Assembly (NCBI GenBank): GCA_002887195.1
Contig: PJAB01000060.1
Coordinates: 1 to 49,706 of the forward strand
Length of the DNA: 49,706 nucleotides
DNA from: Chrysochromulina parva
Lineage: Eukaryota > Haptophyta > Prymnesiales > Chrysochromulinaceae
Reading direction: 5' to 3'
The position numbers were made by a program, and so were the translations under genes. Position 1 is the stretch's first letter; each line of letters opens with the position of its first letter. The notes under the pieces were generated by a model. That model was not told the origin of the DNA. It ran no database searches and worked only from the letters and a program-made list of their open reading frames with translations. Below, in pieces: positions 22,105 through 32,180 of this stretch.

Positions 22105-25051
22105 GTGCCAGCGCTCCTCGGATCCACCAAGTCTAGCAGACTGCGGCGCGCAGCGTCCACTTCTAGTCGCGACACCGACGACGGGCGCGCCAAGTGGAGG
22201 CTCGCGGTCGACCAAGCGTCCACCAAGGTGACGACGCGCGCTCAAGCCCCGCGCTGCCGCCTACTTCTACTTGTCAGCACCGTGTTAGTCGGCTTGTTTG
22301 GGTTCAACAAGATGCGCGCAGCCTCGGAGCCGTCGATCCACGCGGGAGGGCAGGGGTGGTGGTGCGATGCCAGCGTGCCAGGGAGGAGGTGCACCGACCA
22401 CCCTGCCGCATGCTCCGACAACCACGCCGCGTGCGAGCGGCTCCGCGGCCAGCGGCTGCTTGCCGTCATGCTGAGTGACCGGGTCGAACGGGCTGCAGAG
22501 GTGACCCTTCGCAGCCTGTGCAGGCAGAAGGACGAGGTGGACTTGCTGTTCGTGTCGACCGCCCCACAAGTGGGACTGCAGCCTCGCTTCGAGTCGTGCC
22601 GTCTGCTGCCGCTCCTGGCTTCGGACGTCGTCCGAGTGCTCGAAGCGCGTGGCTTTGCCCCACGGAGTGTGTGCACCCTCGATCGCAACGCGTCTGCACT
22701 CGCGGCGCCCTCCGGACTCCACTCAGGACCGACGCTAGTGCAGCCCGCCTCGCGTCACATCAAGCACGCGCTGTGCCTCAACCACCTGCGCTTCTTCCTC
22801 GCGGAGCTGCCGCTCCTCGCACAGACGGCGCGCATCGTGCTGCTCGACGACGACGTCGTCGTGCGCCGCAGCCTTCGGCACCTCCTCGAGCTGCCATTGG
22901 AGCAGCCGGGGACGCTGCTGGCGGCCAACTGCGATACGTTCGCATGGAGCCGGCGGTGTGTAGGATGGTCCATCTCGCTCTCGCCGCTGATGACCTCTGA
23001 TTGCATCTGATGACCTCTGATTGCATCTGATTGCGTCCCTCATCAGGTGTGTAGGATGGTCCATCTCGCACGAGAACTACTCGGCCTGGTTTGGGCGGTC
23101 CGAGCACGGGCTGCAGCCGGCGCACTGGGCACCCCTCGGCCGCGCGCTGCAGGCGCCCATCCAGAGGGACCACACCGTGTGGAACTTTGGGGCGACGCTC
23201 CTTGAGCTCAAGCGCCATCGCGAGCACCGACTCGCTGCACGGTTTGAGCGTGTGGCGGCACAGCTGCTGACCGAGCGAGTCGTGGCGCCCGATTCGCTCC
23301 TGTATGGCCTTGGCGTGGCGTACCTCGTCTACCAAGGCAAGGTGCAATGCTTCGGACAGCACGCCGTGACGGAGGGCGTCGGTGGCGTCGGTGGTGTCGG
23401 TGGTGGCATCGTCGGTGGCGACGATGGGCATGGCGGCTGGGTGCAGTTGGATGGCTTAGGCCACATCCCGATGCATGAGATGATCCACCTCGTAGGCGCG
23501 CGCCGTATCGAACGCGCCGCTGTGCTCCACTACACCGGAGAACGCAAGCCGTGGATGCCCACCGCCTTCGTCGAGTATGCTCCGCTCCTGCCACCAGAGG
23601 CGCGTCCGAAGACAACGCCGCGGCCTCTCGACCTCGTGCTGCTGCTTCACGACGGCGCGTCAGCGGACGTGGCACGCGCCGTCTCGGAGGGCTTCGTGAA
23701 CGACAGCTTCGGCTGCGTTTCGTACGCGTCCGTGCGAGATCGGCGGCTCGAGCCCCACCCCGATGCTCTGATGCCGTTCGGGCGCAAGGTGTGCGTGCGC
23801 TACAACCGAACCGGGAAGCGATGCGCGCGCAGAGGATGGGCGATGGCGGCGCCGGCTATCGACTCGTGCCAGCAGGTACGCTGAGTGCGCCTTGATTGCG
23901 CCCTGAGTGCGTCCTGATTGCGCCCTGATTGCGCCCTGATTGCGTCCTGATTGCGTCCTGATTGCGTCCTGATTGTGCCTTGAGTGCGTCCTGATTGCTC
24001 GCGCGACTCGTTCCAACAGCGCGAGCTATGCACCTGGCGCTCCATCTACGCCTCCGTCACCTCGACGCTACCGCCGCGGGCCGCCCTGCTGGCCCAGTGG
24101 CATCGGTGGGCAGCTGGGCGGTCCGCGACGGAAGTGTTCATTCACTTTGTGAAACGGCTCCTGCGCCACGAGACCAATGCACCGATGCTGCCCTGCGTGT
24201 GCCCAACGGCCTCGCGCTTCCTCTTCTTTCGGATCGCGCTCGACGAGCTCCTTGGGCCGCCGCTTCCGCTCGCGCTACTGCCGGGCGGTGGTGGTGGAGG
24301 CGGAGGCGGCGGAGGAGGCGGAGGAGGTGGAGGCGGAGGTGCCGCCGCGGGCTGCTGCGCGGGCGGTGGCTGCAAGATGGTGAGCCAACTGACAGGCTGG
24401 TGCTCGTCCATCGCCAACGAGGTCGAGTGCCACCTCGCGCGCACCGAGTCGAAGCCTTGCGTATGGATCAGCAGTCGCCGTTGTACTAAGGGTCGTTTTG
24501 CCGGGAGTGGCGGCAGCAGCAGCGCAGGCGCTGATGGGCCAAGCTGTCCTGCGCCCGACATTCGGGGCGTGGACGGTACGAGCGCTGCGGCGAGCGACGA
24601 GCGCACCTTTGGGCGCGCGTCGCACTTTGGGAGCGGTTTGGGAGCGTCGATGGATCGCGTTGACGTGCGGAGCGCTCTGGAAGCGGTGGGCGGTGCACGG
24701 GTCGCGTACTTCCACAGAGGCTCTGGGCGGTTCGCGGGCGGCATGGGCGGTATGGGTGGTATGGGTGGCATGGGAGGTATAGATGGCATGGGAGGTATGG
24801 GAGGTATGGGTGGCATGGGAGGTATGGGAGGTATGGGTGGCGACGGGGGCGACGGCGGCGACGGCGGCGACGGCGATGACGGAGGCTTGGCCGTTGCCGC
24901 CGAGGAAATGCTTCACATCTTTGAGCCGCAGGTCACGATCTCGCGCGTGTCGTGCCGAAGAGACATACGTGCATGCCGTGACAACTTGACGCGCTCATTG
25001 CGACTCACGTTGGGTGGTGAACGTCGTGCGCTGCCCAACGACGCCTTGTGA
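22105..25051 (+). CDS. GT8-type glycosyltransferase with Gly/Met-rich tail
   Basis: Exons 22105-22955, 23047-23875 and 24020-25051 join in frame to 903 residues. A basic N-terminus is followed by one signal-anchor helix (CRLLLLVSTVLVGLFGF), placing the enzyme in the Golgi lumen. The GT-A core shows HIKHALCLNHLRFFLAELPL, then ARIVLLDDDVVVRRSL, whose DDD is the metal-binding DxD, later WNFGATLLEL and VLHYTGERKPW, the HxxGxxKPW motif that binds the UDP phosphate in GT8 enzymes such as galacturonosyltransferases. The C-terminal third is unusual: poly-Gly, cysteines, and GMGGMGG repeats. It may be a separate domain or a disordered tail. Without the first splice the frame ends at TGA soon after CVGWSISL; the splice restores CVGWSISHENYSAWFG. 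Donor sugar and acceptor unknown; cell-surface or storage polysaccharide synthesis is likely. Confidence 0.82.
22956..23046 (+). repeat. Introner-like intron with perfect flanking duplication
   Basis: 91-bp intron. Its first 23 bases (22956-22978) are identical to the first 23 bases of the next exon (23047-23069); a preceding G also matches. Between them lie CTGATGACCTCTGATTGCAT-type repeats and the end block GATTGCGTCCCTCATCAG. Phase 2 splicing keeps the frame. Confidence 0.85.
23876..24019 (+). repeat. Second intron, 11-bp repeats, duplicated exon end
   Basis: 144-bp phase 0 intron filled with CTGATTGCGTC/CTGATTGCGCC units. The last 16 bases before the acceptor (CGACTCGTTCCAACAG) match the last 16 bases of the preceding exon (CGACTCGTGCCAGCAG) at 14 positions, so here the duplicated exon sequence supplies the acceptor rather than the donor. 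Confidence 0.75.
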
Positions 25052-25488
25052 GCCGCCAGATGGCGCTGGCAGAGAGAGTTCGGATACCCTGTACGCGCCG
25101 CGCCGCTGAGCGCAGAGGCCTGGTAGTGGCCTGGCGGCGGCGCAGGCGGTTCGGTTGGGAGGTCCCTTTAGGGCGAGAAGAGCCACCGCACGCCATTCCT
25201 CCGTCAGCGCCAGCCGCCACGCCGCACGCGCTCGACCCGCTCGTCATCGCCGCGCTCGCACCGACCGCGCCCGGCCCCGCTCGGCTCGTAGTCGTACCCG
25301 GCTCGACGCGGTCGCGCGTCGACGTCGCGGTATACGTGCGGTCTGTGCTTCTGTCGCCCGGCCCGGCAGCCAGCACGAGCGGGGCCCCGACCTATATCTG
25401 CTCTAACGTTGGATAGTTGGTGCCACGTTGAATGTATCATTTGTTTCTTCTGAAATACCTTACACGCGCCACCCGCCGGGTCACGCGC
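25052..25488. other. Intergenic between convergent genes
   Basis: About 440 bp between the ends of the glycosyltransferase (plus) and a hypothetical gene (minus). A plus-strand frame at 25048-25416 has no recognisable features. Confidence 0.5.
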
Positions 25489-26583
25489 TTACAAGTCGGG
25501 TGTAGGAAGTTGAGTCGTCCATGTGAGCAGGTCGTCGACCTCCTCTTCCCAGTCGTCATTGAGGCCGGCGTTGAGGGCGGATACGCATGCTGCCCGTGGC
25601 GGGGTACGCCGCGGGTAAATATCCACGTAGCTTGTGGTCGATCCCGCTGCGGAGATGTGCATCTCGGGTGTCAACGCCGAACCATACCCACCAGGACAGG
25701 CTGAATGCTGCGGCGGCACCGCCGAATGCAGCGGCGGCATGCGTGTCTCGTGTGGCGGCGGCGGCACTGCGCCTGTCATGTAGAGCGCCTGCAGCTTGGC
25801 CATGTGCGCCTGTCGCTGCGCCGCTGCGGCGTCGGCCTGTGCGTTTGGAGCCGGGTGCGTCACCTCGCGCGGCATGCCAGCCTTGAGACGTGGCTTGCGC
25901 GCGGGTCCGCCCATGCTGCGCGAGCTGTTCTTCATCAGATTCTCGACCGTCGGCATGAATAGAGGCGACCACATGAGAAGGTTGCGCGCGCCCTCCTCGT
26001 CCATCGTGCTCGCCATCTCCTTGAACGCCGCGACGAACTGGGCCAGCTCTTCCGGGCCATCGGCTGGTCGCGTGGAGGCGCTGCTGGCTGCAGAGAAGCC
26101 CGAGGCGGTGGACGAGGCTTCGGAGCATGTCGGGTCGAATGGTGCCGCGAATGTGTTCGATGCGCCACCGCCGCGCCTCGGGCGTTGGTTGAGAGCGCGG
26201 CTGAGCGCAAACTCCTGCCATGGGCCAATGTAGAGTGGCCCATTGCCTGCTCGCGCCCAACCCGGCTCAACTGCATGGTGACGAATGGGTCGCACCACGC
26301 GCGACGCTGTGCTGATCGTCGTCACGCTGCTCGTCGATGAAACCTGGCTCGTTGTCGAGCCTGGCATCCTCCTCGTCCGAATGGGCGTTGCTCGAGCGAC
26401 TCGGGGGCTCTCAGGCGTGAAGTGGACTGTGAAAACCCCCAAGTGGAGGGGTTTAGTAGGAACGTCTGGTGTACGTAAATGTGCCTGCCGTTTAGGCGGC
26501 TGTCGCGCGCCGAGCGAGCGTCGTCGTGGCACTTCGCAAAAACATGGCGTCAAGCGCGCCGCGCGAGCGAAAGAAATACGCAT
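25489..26583 (-). CDS. Hypothetical protein, 364 residues
   Basis: Long minus-strand frame. Between about residues 90 and 240 it reads as ordinary protein: FVAAFKEMASTMDEEGARNL and LLMWSPLFMPTVENLMKNSS look helical, followed by a Pro-rich part (GAVPPPPHETRMPPLHSAVP) and an acidic end (NDDWEEEVDDLLTWTTQLP). The first 70 residues are Arg-rich and overlap the divergent TMEM128-like gene, so ATG at 26367 (MPGSTTSQVSS) is a likelier start. I do not recognise the family. It has no membrane segment. A nuclear or cytosolic scaffold protein is possible but unsupported. Confidence 0.5.
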   Translation of the reverse strand: MRISFARAARLTPCFCEVPRRRSLGARQPPKRQAHLRTPDVPTKPLHLGVFTVHFTPESPRVARATPIRTRRMPGSTTSQVSSTSSVTTISTASRVVRPIRHHAVEPGWARAGNGPLYIGPWQEFALSRALNQRPRRGGGASNTFAAPFDPTCSEASSTASGFSAASSASTRPADGPEELAQFVAAFKEMASTMDEEGARNLLMWSPLFMPTVENLMKNSSRSMGGPARKPRLKAGMPREVTHPAPNAQADAAAAQRQAHMAKLQALYMTGAVPPPPHETRMPPLHSAVPPQHSACPGGYGSALTPEMHISAAGSTTSYVDIYPRRTPPRAACVSALNAGLNDDWEEEVDDLLTWTTQLPTPDL

Positions 26584-27149
26584 CCGTTGAGCTCAAACCG
26601 CTATCCGCGGGCGCGGACTACGATGATGAAGAGGAGTACAAGAGCAAGACCGATCAGTGGCTCGCCTACATCCTCGCAAAGCTGCACGCGCTGCTATGGA
26701 TTGTGATCGCATCCTTCATCTGCGCTTACACGGAGATCTACGAGGTGATCCTGGACGGCCATCCGCCGCACGACGAGAAGCGACAGCTCAATCGGTAAAC
26801 GCGCGCGCACTGTGCATCGCAGGCCACGCCTCGAACCCTGATCCAAGATTGACCACAGCGTCACGCACGTCCTGACCGCAGCTTCTCCTTCAACGTTGGT
26901 CTCGCCGGCTTCGGCGGCTGGTGCCTGGTGGCCGGCTACCTCATCCTGTGGGTCAAGTACATTCTCAAATTTCCGGGCGAATGGGAGGACTACAGTCCGC
27001 GCGCCATTCCCGTGGCTACCATATGCGCCGTCAGCAGCCTCGTAGCGTTCACAGTGGCCTTCTGGCCCGTATGGACCTGGCTCACAATCCCGACCATCTT
27101 CTGCCTCTTCCTCGGCGCCCTCAACCTCGCACACTTCGTACCGCTCTGA
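26526..27149 (+). CDS. TMEM128: TMEM128-like four-helix membrane protein
   Basis: Two exons, 26526-26794 and 26882-27149, joined across an 87-bp GT-AG intron, give 178 residues. Hydrophobic helices: ALLWIVIASFICAYTEIY, AGFGGWCLVAGYLILWVKYI, IPVATICAVSSLVAFTVAFW and LTIPTIFCLFLGALNLAHFV. The block YSPRAIPVATICAV followed by WPVWTWLT and the final loop correspond to the conserved part of TMEM128 (animal proteins of about 165 residues). Its function in any organism is poorly known; an ER location is expected. The N-terminus is polar with a DDEEE patch. ATG at 26544 is a second possible start. The gene is divergent from, and with long starts overlaps, the minus-strand hypothetical. Confidence 0.8.
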
Positions 27150-27683
27150 TGAGCTCGCAACGGCTCTCCGGTGCCCACACGTCGCAGTGGGCCAGTGCCG
27201 TCACCGCGATGGCAGTGGACGGTTCTTGGCACCACAGTCATGATTAAAATAGGTGTCCCCGCTGCGCCGCGGCAACGTGTCAATGTTCGGTGTCTAGGGC
27301 TGCCCTGGAAGCCGCGGTAACTCTCTCCGCCGCTGTCGATCGACGCAAAATTATGAGCTGATCTCGACGCGTCGTGTTGCACAGTCTATAATCCTCTAGT
27401 TGTAGTTCGGGGAGATGACCCCCGGCGCCCGCCCCGGGTGCGGGTCTCGCACCTTTTTCGTCGCGCCTCCTTAAGCGCCTCCAGAACGGGCGCGACCGCG
27501 AGAGGCGCGGCGGCGCGCGGTGCGCGCGGCCGTTCCGCTTCAGCCTCCACGGTGGGGGCGACGCAATCGGTACGACCGCGGTGTGTCACGGTGTGAACCG
27601 CACTTCCCCACTGACTTCCCCAGCATCGCGCACCGCGTCCGCGCACGCGCACCACATCGATGCGTAGGCACAGCCTGCGGTAA
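27150..27683. other. Intergenic between convergent genes
   Basis: About 530 bp between the TMEM128-like gene and the end of the TBC-like gene. GC-rich in the middle (27420-27600). No supported gene. Confidence 0.5.
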
Positions 27684-29418
27684 CTAGCTCCACGAGCCGC
27701 CAGGCGTGAGCTCAAAGGCCTGCTGTGGCGGCGGCGCCGCGAGTTCCTTCCGGATGCCTGCCATGAAGTGAGCGGTGAGCATGCGCTGCAATTGGGAGAT
27801 GCTAATCTGGGGTCCTTGCGCGGCGAGGATGAGCTTGACCTCCGTGGCGCTTGCGCACGTGATGAGCGACTCGCGCAAGCAGATGAGCGCCGAGCAGAGC
27901 GCCGGCTGCAGCGCCGACCAGCCGGCGAGGAGGCATAAGTCCCAAACGAAGGTGGCCACTTCGAGGGAGAAGAAGCCCACCTGATGAGGGAGGCAATCCA
28001 GAGTCCATCAGGCGCAATCAGAGACAATCCGAGGCAGCCCGAGGGAGAAGAAGTCCACCTGATGAGGGAGGCAATCAAGAGCCCCTCAGACGCAATCAGA
28101 CGCAATCAGAGGCAATCAGAGACAATCAGAGGCCTACCGCGAGACGCTGCGCATACGGGAGCAGGATGGCGTCGATGCCGGTGATGCCGAGCATACCAAC
28201 GAGCTTGCTGGCGAGCTCCTCGTCGACCGTGCCGAGCAGTGCCTCTGCCGAGGAAGGCCCGAGCGCTGCCTTGCCTTTCTTGTCCGCCTTGCCTCCTTTC
28301 TTGTCCGCCGCAAGCCCTAAGAGAGGCTTGGGCATCGCCACGAGGGCGATGAAGTGCTCAATTAACGTCGCCTCGAGCTCCGCCTGCTCGGCCGCGGAGC
28401 GCGTGGCGTTCGCACTGCCCACGAAGACGCGCAGCAGCGGCACACCCCAGAAGGACTCGAGGGGCGCTGTGTGGATGGCGCCGGCGCTGCCCTTGGCGCC
28501 GCCGGCACCGCCCTTGGCGCCGTCGCGGGCGCCGTCGCCACCCGTGGCCGCCGCGCCGTCGTGGGCACCCGAGGAGGCGTCGAGGATGGTCGAGGGCCAG
28601 CCGCTCGGCGCCGGCGGCAGCGGGCGCAGCGAGTCCGCGTACGAGAGGCAGGTCTTGTGGAAGGTGAGTTGGCTCAGCAGCTGCGGCGCGATCCGCTGCA
28701 ACGTCGCTTGGCAGCCTTGGCTGATGGCGCCGTCGCGCAGCGAGAGGGTGGCAAAGACCGACTCGGAGCGCTTGCGCTCGTACTCGGCGCGCGCGGCGGG
28801 TGCGCGCAGCTTGAGGTGCCACATCGAGTGCCGCAGCGCCGTGGGCAGCTCGGTGTTGAGGAGCCAGAGCAGCTCGTCCTGCGCCGCTGGCCAGCGGTCG
28901 AGCAGCGACGAGGCGCTCACACTCGCCAACTCGAGGATCGCGCCGACCTTGGTCGAACTGCGCTGGACGCCTATCGAACCTTCATCGCCCTCGTCGTCGT
29001 CCGCATTTTGCGTCGGCCACGTCGGGCCTGGGCCACGCCGGCCACCCATGTTGCCGCCGCGCTTGGAGACCAGCGATTCGGAGGCGCCGTCGAGCGCTGC
29101 ATCGAGAGCGCGCCAGGTCGCGTCACGGCAGCGGGCGTAGACCTCGGTCCCAAGCAGCTGCGTGCGCACGCGGTTGACGAGCGCCTCCTGCTCAGCCTGC
29201 GAGAGCTTGCCAAAGCTCGGCTGGCCCACCTCACGGAGATTGTCTCGCACGCCGCTGTAGAGCGCGCCCGCCAGCGAGCGGAACTCTGCCGAGTCAGAGA
29301 TCTGGGAGCGCACGTCGTTGAGAAAGGCGCCAGCGCCGTGCGACACATCGTCCCTGGCTGAAGCCCTCGCGCGCTCAGCCATCGAAGCGCCGTTGCGGAA
29401 TGTCGCGTGGTATTTCAA
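27684..29418 (-). CDS. TBC (Rab-GAP)-like protein, probably catalytically degenerate
   Basis: Exons 29418-28138 and 27980-27684 join in phase 0 to 525 residues; ATG at 29382 (MAERARAS) is an alternative start. The middle part has LPTALRHSMWHLKLRAP, resembling the start of TBC domains (LPxxLRxxxW), and the second exon has VATFVWDLCLLAGWSALQPA, close to the late TBC helix block with WDLxFxxG. The IxxDxxR and YxQG finger motifs that make TBC proteins Rab GTPase activators are not visible, so it may be a non-catalytic family member, as with some ciliary TBC proteins. A Gly/Ala/Lys-rich insertion (GGDGARDGAKGGAGGAKGSA) lies between. The ATG is 184 bp from the divergent DRC3 gene. The intron restores the WD block, which supports the splice. 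Confidence 0.55.
27981..28137 (-). repeat. Introner-like intron, two tandem element copies
   Basis: Minus strand: donor GTAGGCCTC, decamers near TCTGATTGCC, the end block GATTGCCTCCCTCATCAG, then 24 bases (28058-28035) matching the next exon start (27980-27957) at 20 positions, then a second decamer array and a second identical end block at the true acceptor. This looks like two insertions at one site, or a tandem doubling. Confidence 0.85.
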
Positions 29419-29602
29419 TCTTGACGAAATTATTTATTTATTGGCGCAAATCAAGGAACCGAAAAGTGTCGATATCCAGGAAGCTTTCACATTCCTAGTT
29501 CAAAACCAAGACAGCGCCGTACTGCAGTTGCGAGGGTGGAGGGCGCGGCTCTGCACGCGACGCTGACGGCCTGCTCGTTGGGCCCGATCCGGTGCCGATC
29601 CG

Positions 29603-31150
29603 ATGTCGATCATCCTCGCGTCGCCGCCGGCTGTGATCGATGAAGATCTATGTCGGAAATGCATCGGCTCTCTGAAGACGGGTGCCGCCGGCAAGGAGTA
29701 CGAAGCCAAAAAGGATTCGATTGCCTTCCGCGACGTGCAGCTCTTGCGTCTCTCGTACCAGAACCTCTTGAAGATGGACAACTTGGTGGGATTCGACAAG
29801 CTCGTCAAGCTGCAGCTCGATAATAACATCATCGAGAAGATTGAGAACCTCTCGCACCTTACGTCTCTGACGCAGCTAGACCTCTCGTTCAACAACATCA
29901 GCGAGATTGCCGGCCTCGATAGCCTGACGAGCCTGACCTCACTCTCGCTCTTCTCCAACCGCATCACGCAGCTCGGTGGGATGGACACGCTATCGAAGCT
30001 GCAGGTGCTTTCCGTCGGCAACAACCTCCTCTCGCAGTTGGATAACATCATGTACCTGCGCCCCTTCGAGGAGCTTCAAGCCGTCAATCTTGTGGGGAAC
30101 CCCTTTTGCCAGGAGGAGGAGTATCGGCGGTACGTGCTGGCCCATTTGAAGCACGTCAAGTATCTCGATTACCGGCTCGTCGATCAGCAGGCCGTCTCGT
30201 CTGCCAAGGAGCAGTACCAGGACGAGCTCCTCGAACTGGACGAGACCGAGGGGAATAAGGAGACGCAGGCGGTGGCGGACGAGGAGAAGGCGAAGCGGGT
30301 CGCGCTGCATCTGAGCGCGAATATGAGGGGCATGGACACCATCTTCGAGGACATCATGATGAAAGGAGATGGGGACTTCGGCGAGCGCCTGCGCTCGCTA
30401 CAACCCTTCCAAGAGCCCCTCCAGCAGCTCCGCGAGCAGGTGGAGGCACTGGCTGCCGATTACGTCGCGACGATCATGCTACACAAGGACGCGAAGCAGA
30501 AGGAGAAGGACGACTTCAGCATTGCCATGGAGTACGCGAAGGCCGAGGCGTCCGAGGAGAGCAAGGCGGAGATCGCGCAGTACAACGCGCTCGTGAAGCA
30601 GTCGTTGATCGAGGCCGGGGGCGAGATCCCACCGGCGACGCTTCAGATGCTCTACAAGGCGAACGATGCCCTCTTCGAGCGGCTGATGGATCTCGAGGTG
30701 TCCTCGTCCGAACGGTACGCCGAGGCCATCTCCAAATTCGAGTCCTCGTTTGACGAGCTCTCGAAGCGCACTCAGGAAGAGTTGCAAGTCTTCACCGGCA
30801 AGTTGCGCGAGCTCGAGGCAGCCTACCACGAGCGCGTCATCGCGGCATGCACCGAGCTGCTGGAGAGGGTGGCCTCGGATAACGCGAGCAACTTGCCTGA
30901 TGACGCACGCGCACTGCTAGGGGACAAGGAGGCCCCTATGGCCATGGTGAACGGGGCCCACGACGCTCGTGTGGCACGGCTCGACGCGAAGGAGGATGAG
31001 CTTCGGACGCTCGAGCAAGGCGCGAACCAAGCGGCCGCCAAGGCCGCCATGGATGCTGAGTACGTGCGCAACCGCACGCGCGTCGTTGAGATTTGGAACC
31101 TGTCGGCCCAGAACAAGGCTGAGCTCAAACTAGGCGAATGGGACAATTGA
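29603..31150 (+). CDS. DRC3: Dynein regulatory complex subunit 3 (LRRC48)
   Basis: Uninterrupted 515-residue protein. The start PPAVIDEDLCRKCI and the following LRLSYQNLLKMDNLVGFDKL match the conserved N-terminus of DRC3. Five SDS22-like leucine-rich repeats follow (about residues 45-165: LVKLQLDNNIIEKIENLSHL, LTQLDLSFNNISEIAGLDSL, LTSLSLFSNRITQLGGM), capped by VNLVGNPFCQEEEYRRYVLA. The rest is charged coiled coil. DRC3 is part of the nexin-dynein regulatory complex that links outer doublet microtubules and controls inner-arm dyneins, so the organism (or a life stage) has motile flagella. Its length is close to that of the human and Chlamydomonas proteins. It is divergent from the TBC-like gene with a short shared promoter. 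Confidence 0.93.
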   Translation: MSIILASPPAVIDEDLCRKCIGSLKTGAAGKEYEAKKDSIAFRDVQLLRLSYQNLLKMDNLVGFDKLVKLQLDNNIIEKIENLSHLTSLTQLDLSFNNISEIAGLDSLTSLTSLSLFSNRITQLGGMDTLSKLQVLSVGNNLLSQLDNIMYLRPFEELQAVNLVGNPFCQEEEYRRYVLAHLKHVKYLDYRLVDQQAVSSAKEQYQDELLELDETEGNKETQAVADEEKAKRVALHLSANMRGMDTIFEDIMMKGDGDFGERLRSLQPFQEPLQQLREQVEALAADYVATIMLHKDAKQKEKDDFSIAMEYAKAEASEESKAEIAQYNALVKQSLIEAGGEIPPATLQMLYKANDALFERLMDLEVSSSERYAEAISKFESSFDELSKRTQEELQVFTGKLRELEAAYHERVIAACTELLERVASDNASNLPDDARALLGDKEAPMAMVNGAHDARVARLDAKEDELRTLEQGANQAAAKAAMDAEYVRNRTRVVEIWNLSAQNKAELKLGEWDN

Positions 31151-32180
31151 TCCAGCGAATCGTGACGCATCTATTTCATGGTCGATCCGCCCTCGCTACG
31201 CCCGCGCGGCACGCACTCACATTTGCCGCGGCATGTGCTAGGGGCGATGGGCCGACGGCGTTGGCCCCTGCATAGCATGTGGTGCCGCGGCACCTCTCGG
31301 AGATAGCTGCAGGGTTGCATGGCGTGGGTCGCGCGCCCACTGGCTACGGCCTACGCTAGACATGTGCCCAAGTCCGGCAAGTGTGGAATTGTGTGCCGGA
31401 ACGCTTTTCACAGGAAACATCAATGATCAAACACCCGCAAGAAATGTACCACCACATTACCAATTGTTGGTTTCGTGCGCGAAGGCCGAAGTCGAGCGCG
31501 CGATACAACTCATAAGTCATACACGTCGACAGACGACACGGCCGTCCTAACCGCCAAACTCGCATCCACAAAGCGCGGAAATCCGACAAAAGCGACATAA
31601 CGGCGACAATCCGTTCCCGTACCGATCCGGTTAGAGGGGCTGACCGCCACGCCGCGGGGCGTCGCGCCGCGGTCCGCGATATCGTGCAGCACTATGTTGA
31701 TTGTTGAATCCTTGAAACACCATATTAACCATATATACGGCATGATATACGCTATACGGTAACATCAAGTAACATCTACCGGGAGTGAGGGTTGAAACCC
31801 TCCCCCAAGGTCAAAATCTCGCGCACCACTATGTTGAAACACCATACTTAGGGTTCAACTACCTGAGTGTTGAAACCTTCCCTCAGAAGGCCAAAATCTC
31901 GCGCAGTGCAGATTCCGCGTAACTCTTTAAGTAAGTAAGTAGTAACCCATCATGCCAACAGGCAGCGTACACGTGGCGAGGGGGGCTCCCCCAGGCATAC
32001 TAAGCGTGTACTGTGTTTCCGCGTACTCTTTAACTCAGTAGGTATCTCGACCCGTACCCCGTATTGTTCCATGGTGTGTGTCTGTGTCCCAATATAAACT
32101 CACTCACTCAGAATCACTCACTGCTACAATGACCACAATGACCAATGACCCCGTGACGAGTCGGGTATTCCGAATTCCCG
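31151..32180. other. Intergenic, degenerate direct repeats
   Basis: About 1 kb. Two diverged copies of TTGAAACC(C/T)T.CC...AAAATCTCGCGCA lie at about 31793-31829 and 31872-31907, and CACTATGTTGA...AAACACCATA is repeated at 31690-31723 and 31827-31849. TTTCCGCGTA.CTCTTTAA appears at about 31914 and again at 32018. No supported gene; it resembles the remains of a repeat element. Confidence 0.5.

Noticed and set aside
27386..28105. Minus-strand frame reading through the intron and 3' region of the TBC-like gene
   Set aside because: It is in a different frame from the conserved WD block and consists of Arg/Ser-rich low complexity plus translated intron repeat.
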